NCBI GenBank assembly: GCA_964389805.1
Contig: CAYMFU010000208.1
Location: 1 to 39,716, forward strand
Reading direction: 5' to 3'
Origin: JAGTVG01 sp964389805
GTDB lineage: Bacteria > Bacteroidota > Bacteroidia > Cytophagales > Cyclobacteriaceae
DNA: 39,716 bases
The notes under the pieces were generated by a model. That model was given only the letters and a program-made list of their open reading frames with translations. It did no database searches and had not been told where the DNA came from. Within the stretch, counting starts at the first letter, position 1, and each line of letters begins with the position of its first letter. Positions 33,468 through 39,716 of this stretch are shown in pieces. The position numbers and the translations under genes are program-made.

Positions 33468-34694
33468 TTGGAGGGTACAGGAATTGATATCGAAATAGGA
33501 GAAATCCAGACTAAAAACATTTCACTTGAGAAGGTTTTATTAACTGCTATCCTGAATGGACTAGGGATAGCCGCCTGGCGAAGTCCTGGGAAAAATGAAA
33601 TCCATTTAATTATCTGTTTCACAAAAATTCAGGGGCTATATACCCATCCAAACCTTGAGGAATTACAGCCCGGATTCTTAATAAGTCCGTATGAGAATGA
33701 AAATAATATGCTTCAATATTTCATAACGGCAGATTTACATTTTGTTTTTGGGGATATGGGTTTATCATCTTACACACATGATCATAAGCTGTCAGAAGAA
33801 ATTGTGGGAGAATTTCTTAAAGAAGTATCTGAGAATAATATTGAATCTATATTTAGAACTGGAGATGATTCCGGGCATAATTCTGATCAACACGGGAAAG
33901 GCAATTTTGAGAGCCTGGTAAGACTGTCGGTTGAAAAAATTAGATCAGGGGATTTTCAGAAAGTAGTTCCTTCACGTAAAACCGATATTGATCTTCCGGA
34001 TGGTTTTAACCTGAGCACCAAATTCATGGAATTGTGTAAGCTTCACCCTCAGGCATTCGTTTCCTTGTTCTCTCTTTCTGGTAAAGACATATGGATTGGC
34101 GCCAGTCCAGAATTATTAATTAGTATAACCGCGGGAAGGTTCTTTCATACTTCAGCAGTTGCCGGAACACAATCCGGGAAAAATATTCAAAATCTATCCG
34201 AGGTGGCATGGACCCAAAAAGAGATTGAGGAACAGGCACTTGTAAGTCGATACATAATCAATAACTTTAAAAAGATCAGATTAAGGGAATTTGAAGAAGA
34301 AGGACCTAAAACGGTGAAAGCCGGTGGACTATTACATCTAAGGACAGATTATAGGGTAGATCTTGAAGCTGTTAATTTTCCACAATTGGGATCTGTAATG
34401 TTAAAGTTATTACATCCGACCTCTGCGGTATGTGGCATGCCAAAGGAATCTGCATCGAAATTTTTAAAGGATCATGAAGATTTTGACCGTGAATTTTATA
34501 GTGGATATATTGGCCCCGTTAATATTCGGGCTGAAACAAGCATATACGTGAATTTGAGATGCGCTAAAATCAATGAAAGCAAAGGTATTTTATATGCAGG
34601 AGCAGGCGTGACAAGAGATTCCAATCCAGAAAAGGAATGGCTCGAAACCGAACTAAAGATGAGTACAATTAAAGAGGTTCTCCTCTCAGAATAG
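33468..34694 (+). CDS. menF: Isochorismate synthase
   Basis: The 408-aa protein is a chorismate-binding enzyme. The catalytic region shows FQKVVPSRKTDIDLPDG, IWIGASPELLISI, SAVAGTQSG, WTQKEIEEQALVSRYI, LHPTSAVCGMPKESASKFLKDHEDFDREFYSGYIGPV and the closing YAGAGVTRDSNPEKEWLETELKM. These fit MenF-type isochorismate synthase, which turns chorismate into isochorismate at the start of menaquinone synthesis. The start is TTG at 33468: no ATG or GTG exists between the previous stop and the conserved region. It is in the same reading frame as the preceding thioesterase, 12 nt after its stop. The convergent TPR gene ends 4 nt after its stop. Confidence 0.92.
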   Translation: MEGTGIDIEIGEIQTKNISLEKVLLTAILNGLGIAAWRSPGKNEIHLIICFTKIQGLYTHPNLEELQPGFLISPYENENNMLQYFITADLHFVFGDMGLSSYTHDHKLSEEIVGEFLKEVSENNIESIFRTGDDSGHNSDQHGKGNFESLVRLSVEKIRSGDFQKVVPSRKTDIDLPDGFNLSTKFMELCKLHPQAFVSLFSLSGKDIWIGASPELLISITAGRFFHTSAVAGTQSGKNIQNLSEVAWTQKEIEEQALVSRYIINNFKKIRLREFEEEGPKTVKAGGLLHLRTDYRVDLEAVNFPQLGSVMLKLLHPTSAVCGMPKESASKFLKDHEDFDREFYSGYIGPVNIRAETSIYVNLRCAKINESKGILYAGAGVTRDSNPEKEWLETELKMSTIKEVLLSE

Positions 34695-34698
34695 AGAA

Positions 34699-35295
34699 TT
34701 ATCGGCAATACTTACTGATCGCCTCAACCGCTTCTTCGACATCCAGACTTTTTGCCATTTTAAAATCATTGCAGGCACTTTTTCTATACTTCTGCCTTAC
34801 TTTAATGGCACCTCTGTATAAGTATGCTTCACCGAGATTATGATCAATGTTTATAGCTTTCGAATAGTTTTCAACTGCTTCATTAAACAATCCTCGTATG
34901 TGATTTACCCTGCCAATTAAATAATAGGCCATAGCATTTTGATCATTTAATTTTAAGGCTTTGTCGAAATACAGGCCTGCTTTGTCAAAATTTTCTTGTC
35001 GGTAATAGTATTTCCCAATACTGAGATATGCATTGTCATTATTTTCATCGATGTCAATAACTTTGAGAAAGTCTTCCAAGGCACGGTCATAAATACCCAT
35101 TTCCTCATATGCCCTGCCTCTGTTGTATATAGTTTTAACATGTTTTGGCCGCAATTTTAAATATTCAGTATATTCCTGGATAGCTAATTCGTAATTGGAA
35201 GAATTGAAATATTCATCGCCAAGCTTTGAGCTATCCCTTTCACAGGAAGATAGAAATGCAATAATCAGTGTTAATAAAAAGAGAAGATTTTTCAC
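34699..35295 (-). CDS. TPR lipoprotein
   Basis: The 198-aa protein has a lipoprotein signal with the lipobox FLSSC (Cys18) and then about five TPR units covering nearly all of the mature part. Clear repeats are LAIQEYTEYLKLRPKHVKTIYNRGRAYEEMGIYDRALEDF, AYLSIGKYYYRQENFDKAGLYFDKALKL and AYYLIGRVNHIRGLFNEAVENYSKAINI. Such proteins scaffold envelope complexes; the partner is unknown. It lies 65 nt after the alpha/beta hydrolase in the same orientation, possibly on the same transcript. Confidence 0.88.
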   Translation of the reverse strand: MKNLLFLLTLIIAFLSSCERDSSKLGDEYFNSSNYELAIQEYTEYLKLRPKHVKTIYNRGRAYEEMGIYDRALEDFLKVIDIDENNDNAYLSIGKYYYRQENFDKAGLYFDKALKLNDQNAMAYYLIGRVNHIRGLFNEAVENYSKAINIDHNLGEAYLYRGAIKVRQKYRKSACNDFKMAKSLDVEEAVEAISKYCR

Positions 35296-35360
35296 TTTTT
35301 TTTTAATTTGAAGATTACAAAGTTATTCCAAAAATGATAAAGGATGATTGATCAACTACT

Positions 35361-36104
35361 TTATTTATTTGCCTCTAAAAAACTTTCAACCGCACTCCAA
35401 TACGCTTTACTATCATAATGAATATTCCACAATGCACTTGATCCATGATTTCCTGAAGTCTCAGGTACAAAGAAAACTTTGCTGGATGAAGGGATATTGT
35501 TATAAATTATCTCACACTTTTCCTTTTCCCGGTTTGCGCAGGTTAAAAAAGCAGCAATATTTAAATCAGCCACGCTTTCTGATATATAATCCGATGGCTT
35601 TCCAAATGACCTGAAATACTCACCTGGAGAGAAGGCCAAAACAGCTAATACTTGCTTCTGGTATTGTGTGGCAGTTCTTAATGCAAGACTTGCGCTATAT
35701 GAGCTCCCCCATATGAATATTTTTCCTCCAGCAATGTTCAACCCATAATCCACAGCGGCAATAATGTCTATTTCTGCAGCCAGGTAGTTTGTTTCCTTCA
35801 TCTTCTTTTTGGCTTCAAGGAAGGTTTCATTGTCAATGTTGTTAACCGTTTTGCCAGATCTTAGATCCACTGCAAGGCAATTGAAGCCTAGTTGATTTAA
35901 CCTGGGAGCAATTTCAATATACTCTCCCCTGCTCCAACCAGCCTGATGAAATAAAATGATAAGTGGAACCGTATCAGCGTGGATCCTATAATAATCGGCA
36001 GTTATTAGAATGCCATCTTTTGAAGAGAAACGAACTTTCTCAGGTTGAGCAAAACTTATGTTAAAAAGGAAGGTTACTAGAAAAACAATCAATAAAGATT
36101 TCAT
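35361..36104 (-). CDS. Secreted alpha/beta hydrolase
   Basis: The 247-aa protein has a signal peptide (about 1-20, ending FAQ). It has the alpha/beta hydrolase pattern: LFHQAGWSRGEY (51-62) near the oxyanion region, the nucleophile elbow IWGSSYSASLAL (131-142) with Ser135, and a C-terminal His220 in SGNHGSS. The acidic residue of the triad is not obvious. It resembles dienelactone-hydrolase-like exported esterases. The substrate is unknown. It sits between the DUF3108 gene (16 nt upstream) and the TPR lipoprotein gene. Confidence 0.85.
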   Translation of the reverse strand: MKSLLIVFLVTFLFNISFAQPEKVRFSSKDGILITADYYRIHADTVPLIILFHQAGWSRGEYIEIAPRLNQLGFNCLAVDLRSGKTVNNIDNETFLEAKKKMKETNYLAAEIDIIAAVDYGLNIAGGKIFIWGSSYSASLALRTATQYQKQVLAVLAFSPGEYFRSFGKPSDYISESVADLNIAAFLTCANREKEKCEIIYNNIPSSSKVFFVPETSGNHGSSALWNIHYDSKAYWSAVESFLEANK

Positions 36105-36120
36105 AGCTTGTAGTTTAGGT

Positions 36121-36981
36121 TTACTCTACAAATTTAGGAGAATATTTCATCCCTGCAAAACCAGTTATTTCCACACCGGCTTTTCCTATAAACATTTTAG
36201 CTTCAACCTTCAGCGGAACTTTAGAGGCATCACAAGCTATCCAGGCAGTAATTGAGTTTTCTCCAGCGAAAAGTTTATTATCTGGCATTATTGGCACCAA
36301 CTTATGGGCACGAATCTTCCCCAACTTGGTTTTCACTTCCTCAATTCCCATATACAAAACATTCAGTTTATAAAAAGTATCTTCCAGAAAGCCATTAAAG
36401 ATCAGGGTGTCACCCGTGTTTTTATTCGCAAAATTAATGGTTCTCAGATAAGCGAATCCGGAAATTAGGTCAAGCATATACGGCTCGTTGAATTCATAGA
36501 CTTTGGGCTCCTCCATCCTGCCTGTCTCATTATTTATTTTTCTGACATTTACCTCACCCTTATCCTGATCAAAATCTGAATACTCCTTTAACCTGTATTT
36601 CCCTTCTTCTAAGATTCTCCATGATTTTAAGGGTAAAAGATTATCTTTATTAATGTATGAGCCAAAATTATCATTAACGCGTGAAACAAGTTTGCCTGCT
36701 CCAGCTGTCTGACCATATATATCGATTTTATAGCAATCTGTTTGTGAAATAGTATACTCAACAGGATAAATTCGAACCTCAGCCTTTCCTACAGTAAAGA
36801 TGCTGTAATTCATTTTATAATAAAGTTTTTCGCCAAAATCGAATGGATACCTGTTTTTAACTTCATCCAGAGAATCATTATTCAAATAAAGGTTGGTGAC
36901 TGGCTGGGAAACCAGGTTAGTGAAAAATAGAAGAAAACTTAATATCTGAAGGATAAACATAGCTTCTTTATTAATTTTCAT
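36121..36981 (-). CDS. DUF3108 exported protein
   Basis: The 286-aa protein has a signal peptide or short N-terminal helix (about 8-26) and a beta-rich body. The DUF3108 pattern is visible in PFDFGEKLYYKMNYSIFTVGKAEVRIYP (about 45-72), DFDQDKGEVNVRKI, VYEFNEPYMLDLISGFAYLRTINF and, near the end, 'ITAWIACDASKVPLKVEAKMFIGKAGVEITG'. The family is widespread in Bacteroidota and Proteobacteria and is thought to be periplasmic; its function is not known. It is the first gene of a minus-strand group with the hydrolase and TPR lipoprotein. Confidence 0.85.
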   Translation of the reverse strand: MKINKEAMFILQILSFLLFFTNLVSQPVTNLYLNNDSLDEVKNRYPFDFGEKLYYKMNYSIFTVGKAEVRIYPVEYTISQTDCYKIDIYGQTAGAGKLVSRVNDNFGSYINKDNLLPLKSWRILEEGKYRLKEYSDFDQDKGEVNVRKINNETGRMEEPKVYEFNEPYMLDLISGFAYLRTINFANKNTGDTLIFNGFLEDTFYKLNVLYMGIEEVKTKLGKIRAHKLVPIMPDNKLFAGENSITAWIACDASKVPLKVEAKMFIGKAGVEITGFAGMKYSPKFVE

Positions 36982-37197
36982 TTACACTTAAGAATGATTA
37001 AGTACTTAAATCTTTCCTCGATCTTCTATATAATACACCAGAATATCCTACTTTAAATCCGGATTAATGTTCTATTGGGACCTAGTGATTGATTATCAAC
37101 TGCATTAATCCAAATAAATTTCTCAACATTGCCCAAACTCTATTACAACAATTTAAAAGATCTTTAGTTTATAAACGTTCGGCAATTAACCAATGAT

Positions 37198-38016
37198 TCA
37201 TACTGCCACGTTATTTTCTCTCAATGCATCGTTAAGCGATGTTTTTTTATTGGTACTTTCCTTCCTCTGCCCAATAATCAGGGCACATTGAACATTATAT
37301 GTCCCCGCCGGGAATTTTTTCTCAAAAGATCCAGGTATCACAACCGATCTTTCCGGCACATAACCTTTATATTCTATTGGTTCATGGCCAGTAACATCAA
37401 TAATTTTTGTGCTACCTGTCAGGTTTACATTTGCACCTAAAACGGCCTCCTTCCCAATTCGAACTCCCTCAACCAGGATACACCTGGAGCCGATGAAAGC
37501 ATTATCTTCAACAATAACGGGAGCAGCTTGAATCGGTTCAAGAACTCCCCCTAAGCCTACTCCACCACTTATATGAACGTTTTTACCGACCTGGGCACAA
37601 CTTCCTACAGTAGCCCAGGTATCAATCATTGTGCCAGAGTCTACATAAGCCCCAATATTGACATACGATGGCATCATCACCACATCCCTGTTTATGAATG
37701 ATCCATACCTGGCAATAGCATGCGGCACTACTCGGACGCCCAGTTTATCGTAGCCGGATTTCAACTTCATCTTGTCGTGAAATTGGAATGGTCCAATTTC
37801 TATCAATTGCATATTTTGGATGGGAAAATAGAGTATTACAGCTTTCTTGACCCATTCATTCACTATCCAACCGTTTATCGTTGGTTCAGCTGCACGCAAA
37901 GTGCCCATATCAACTTCATCGATAATGGTCTTAATAGCTATTTTAGTGTCTTTGTCCTTAAGGATTTCCCGATTGTCCCAGGCCTTATCAATTATTTCTT
38001 TTAAATCATGAACCAT
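37198..38016 (-). CDS. dapD: Tetrahydrodipicolinate N-succinyltransferase DapD
   Basis: The 272-aa protein is a left-handed beta-helix acyltransferase. The N-terminal helical part (1 to about 100) is followed by hexapeptide repeats: VNIGAYVDSGTMIDTWATVGSCAQVGKNVHISGGVGLGGVLEP, then VIVEDNAFIGSRCILVEGVRIGKEAVLGANVNLTGSTKI. These match DapD, which succinylates tetrahydrodipicolinate on the way to meso-diaminopimelate and lysine. Length fits E. coli DapD (about 274 aa). It is divergent from the glycosyltransferase with 32 nt between the two start codons. The call is secure. Confidence 0.96.
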   Translation of the reverse strand: MVHDLKEIIDKAWDNREILKDKDTKIAIKTIIDEVDMGTLRAAEPTINGWIVNEWVKKAVILYFPIQNMQLIEIGPFQFHDKMKLKSGYDKLGVRVVPHAIARYGSFINRDVVMMPSYVNIGAYVDSGTMIDTWATVGSCAQVGKNVHISGGVGLGGVLEPIQAAPVIVEDNAFIGSRCILVEGVRIGKEAVLGANVNLTGSTKIIDVTGHEPIEYKGYVPERSVVIPGSFEKKFPAGTYNVQCALIIGQRKESTNKKTSLNDALRENNVAV

Positions 38017-38048
38017 ATTAAATAACTTAAATCTAATATTGTAAAATT

Positions 38049-39302
38049 ATGAGCCACCGAACTTCCATCGTGTTAACATCCATATTAAAGCCAGTTGATG
38101 ACACAAGAATGTTCGAAAAATTCGGCCTTTCATTAGGCCAAACAAATAAATATGATGTTAATATCATAGGGTTTGCAACAAAAAATATTAAAAAAGTCGA
38201 CAATGTGCACTTTTATCCTTTATTCCATTTCAAAAGAACCTCCCCTTTGCGCCTTCTGGCCCCATGGAGAATATTCTTCCTTTTATTTAAAGTAAAGCCA
38301 TCGATAGTTATATTTAATACTGCTGAAATACTGTATGTTATATTATTATATAAATTGATTTCGGGATGCAAAATAATCTATGATATACAGGAAAATTATT
38401 TCAGAAATGTATACTATAATAAAAACTACATTCCACTTATACGTATTTTATTGGCCTACTCAATTCGATTTAAAGAATGGTCAGGGAGATGGCTTATTGA
38501 CCGGATCATCTTTGCTGAAGATGGTTATAGGATCGAAATGCCAGGATGGGCTAAGAGGGCAGTTGTAATTAAAAATACCTATAGGGAATTGGATCCCTAT
38601 GAATTAGATTCTAAAGAATCAGACGAACAAAGTTTGGATGATAAAAGGATTGGGAACAATGAGCTTGATAACAAACGACTTTATAATAATGGATTAGATA
38701 TTAACGAACCTACCAATAAATATATATCTTCCGAAAGAGAGGTAAGAAGAAATAATCAGCTTGGCACTACCTTTTTGTTCTCCGGGACCATATCGGATAA
38801 CTACGGGATTTTTACTGCAATAGATTTTATCAATATTCTTCACAAGCATAATCCTGATAATAATTTACTGATCGCAGGTTATTGCGCCAATGAGAGGTTA
38901 TATAAAAAACTTATTAAGCGAGTCGAAGGTAAGCCTTATATCCAAATAGTTGGGGGGGATCATCTTATCCCCCATCAGGACATAATAAAATACATTAGAG
39001 AAGCGGATTTTGGTTTAATTTATTATAATATTAATCCATCAACTGAAAACTGTTTCCCTACCAAGGTCTATGAATATATGGCCAACCGATTACCCATTAT
39101 AATCCAGAATTATCCACCCTGGTCATCTTTCTGTGTAAAGCATTATGCAGGGATTGAGCTTCATTTCAGAAGATTTGATGAAAAAAAACTGGTTAATTCC
39201 CTGAAAGAAGAAACTTTTTACGGGGAAGGAATTCCTGATGAAATATATTGGAGGTGTGATGAAGAAAAACTCCTGAAATTAATGGAGGATATTCAATCAT
39301 AA
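38049..39302 (+). CDS. GT4-like glycosyltransferase with internal tandem repeat
   Basis: The 417-aa protein has the GT-B arrangement. The N-terminal Rossmann-like part (about 1-180) contains FNTAEILYVILLYKLISGCKIIYDIQENYF. The C-terminal part (about 235-400) shows FLFSGTISDNYGIFTAIDF, LLIAGYC, and the donor-binding stretch ADFGLIYYNINPSTENCFPTKVYEYMANRLPIIIQN. The acceptor is unknown; surface polysaccharide is plausible. Residues 185-224 hold four tandem 10-residue units (30-bp repeats) between the domains. A weak -7-like TAATATTG lies 7 nt before the ATG. The gene is divergent from dapD. Confidence 0.82.
   Translation: MSHRTSIVLTSILKPVDDTRMFEKFGLSLGQTNKYDVNIIGFATKNIKKVDNVHFYPLFHFKRTSPLRLLAPWRIFFLLFKVKPSIVIFNTAEILYVILLYKLISGCKIIYDIQENYFRNVYYNKNYIPLIRILLAYSIRFKEWSGRWLIDRIIFAEDGYRIEMPGWAKRAVVIKNTYRELDPYELDSKESDEQSLDDKRIGNNELDNKRLYNNGLDINEPTNKYISSEREVRRNNQLGTTFLFSGTISDNYGIFTAIDFINILHKHNPDNNLLIAGYCANERLYKKLIKRVEGKPYIQIVGGDHLIPHQDIIKYIREADFGLIYYNINPSTENCFPTKVYEYMANRLPIIIQNYPPWSSFCVKHYAGIELHFRRFDEKKLVNSLKEETFYGEGIPDEIYWRCDEEKLLKLMEDIQS
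38601..38720 (+). repeat. Four degenerate 30-bp tandem repeats inside the glycosyltransferase
   Basis: Four 10-codon units in exact 30-nt register: ELDSKESDEQ, SLDDKRIGNN, ELDNKRLYNN, GLDINEPTNK. The core is x-L-D-x-K/N. They encode a hydrophilic, probably disordered linker between the two GT-B domains. DNA identity between units is partial, so the repeat is old. Confidence 0.7.
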
Positions 39303-39308
39303 TTTCTT

Positions 39309-39328
39309 AATTTAGACTCATCTAAATT
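39309..39328. promoter_or_regulatory. Palindromic operator candidate before the DtxR-family gene
   Basis: AATTTAGA, CTCA, TCTAAATT is a perfect 8-4-8 palindrome ending 13 nt before the regulator ATG. It overlaps a -7-like box TAAATTTC (39323-39330). Position and shape fit an autoregulatory metal-responsive operator. Confidence 0.5.
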
Positions 39329-39341
39329 TCTAGCATAGACC

Positions 39342-39716
39342 ATGTTAAGCTTTGCAGAGGAAAACTATTTAAAAGCTATTTATCATTTGTCGGATGGGGG
39401 CAAAAAATCCGTTTCAACGAATGCGATTTCTGAAGCTTTAAAGACCAAGCCGGCTTCAGTAAGCGATATGATTCGAAAACTGGCCGGTAAGGGTGTAATT
39501 GATTATCAGAAATACCACGGGGTTGAAATTTCAGAAGATGGCAAGAAAGATGCGCTTGCGATTATTAGAAAACACAGATTATGGGAAGTATTTCTGGTAG
39601 AGAAATTGAAATTTAATTGGGATGAAGTTCATGAGATTGCCGAGCAATTGGAGCATATCCGGTCCTCTTTGTTGATCAGCAGGCTGGATGAATTTTTAGG
39701 ATATCCTCAATACGAT
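39342..39716 (+). CDS. DtxR/MntR metal-dependent regulator, cut off by window end
   Basis: From ATG 39342 the frame stays open for 125 codons to the last base of the window, so the gene is partial at its 3' end. The N-terminal winged helix reads AEENYLKAIYHLSDG, then STNAISEALKTKPASVSDMIRKLAGKGVIDYQKYHGVEISEDG (about 24-66). The dimerisation helices LAIIRKHRLWEVFLVEKLKFNWDEVHEIAEQLEHI follow. This is the standard DtxR/MntR order; the GYP after the dimer region is also typical. Members bind Mn2+ or Fe2+ and repress metal uptake. Whether it senses Mn or Fe cannot be told. The palindrome just upstream suggests autoregulation. Confidence 0.88.
   Translation, partial: MLSFAEENYLKAIYHLSDGGKKSVSTNAISEALKTKPASVSDMIRKLAGKGVIDYQKYHGVEISEDGKKDALAIIRKHRLWEVFLVEKLKFNWDEVHEIAEQLEHIRSSLLISRLDEFLGYPQYD

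Noticed and set aside
36998..37009. 12-bp palindrome TTAAGTACTTAA upstream of the DUF3108 gene
   Set aside because: AT-rich 12-bp palindromes arise by chance several times per 40 kb; no promoter element is aligned with it.
37156..37176. Two adjacent 10-bp palindromes (AAAGATCTTT and GTTTATAAAC) after dapD
   Set aside because: Palindromes of 10 bp are expected dozens of times in a window of this size, and no T-run or regulator supports a function.

Overview
The window reads as ordinary chromosomal DNA of a Bacteroidota bacterium, most likely of the order Cytophagales. Three things support this. Several promoters match the Bacteroidota pattern TTTG-N19-TAnnTTTG. Many products belong to families typical of the phylum: a Porin_10-type putative porin, DUF2452, DUF2911, a PD40/OmpA protein, and the secreted family often labelled 'asparagine synthetase B'. 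The sequence is AT-rich with AT-rich spacers. I see no rRNA, tRNA, CRISPR array, insertion sequence or prophage.

Layout. 1-6340: a small lipoprotein, a ROK sugar kinase, class II fructose-bisphosphate aldolase, an SLC45-like sugar transporter and a secreted M28 peptidase. 6340-14640: mtaB, an orphan FtsX/MacB permease, a secreted protein of unknown function followed by trmJ, then a minus-strand block of lpxK plus a porin, and a coiled-coil protein. 14635-15159: a gene-poor AT-rich gap. 15160-18562: a Nif3-like protein, a C4 zinc-ribbon coiled-coil protein and a TPR protein in one operon. 18559-24900: dnaB diverging from an operon of mpl, a DnaQ-like exonuclease, a fused otsA-otsB and a 50-aa protein. 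24930-26357: two small unknown genes followed by a TetR regulator, behind a clear promoter flanked by two copies of one 14-bp element. 26364-29292 (minus): an OmpA/PD40 protein, a 49-aa membrane protein, DUF2452, and a 3-methyladenine glycosylase. 29387-32990: DUF2911, then a histidine phosphatase, a frameshifted small membrane ORF and a Na+/solute symporter. 33027-34694: a hotdog thioesterase and isochorismate synthase (menaquinone pathway). 34699-38016 (minus): a TPR lipoprotein, an alpha/beta hydrolase, DUF3108 and dapD. 38049-end: a GT4 glycosyltransferase with an internal tandem repeat, and the start of a DtxR/MntR regulator behind a palindromic operator candidate.

How the genes relate. 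Most are housekeeping: central carbon (ROK, fba), envelope and peptidoglycan (lpxK, mpl, dapD, porin), tRNA modification (mtaB, trmJ), DNA replication and repair (dnaB, exonuclease, glycosylase), trehalose stress protection and menaquinone synthesis. Genes are packed tightly, and six convergent pairs overlap or lie within 6 nt of each other. The least explained parts are the promoter/operator architecture and two-gene cassette at 25.1-26.4 kb, a 24-bp perfect palindrome at 2849-2872, the broken symporter-partner ORF at 32186-32327, and several small proteins shorter than usual gene-calling limits. Everything here comes from reading the sequence; no database search was possible.
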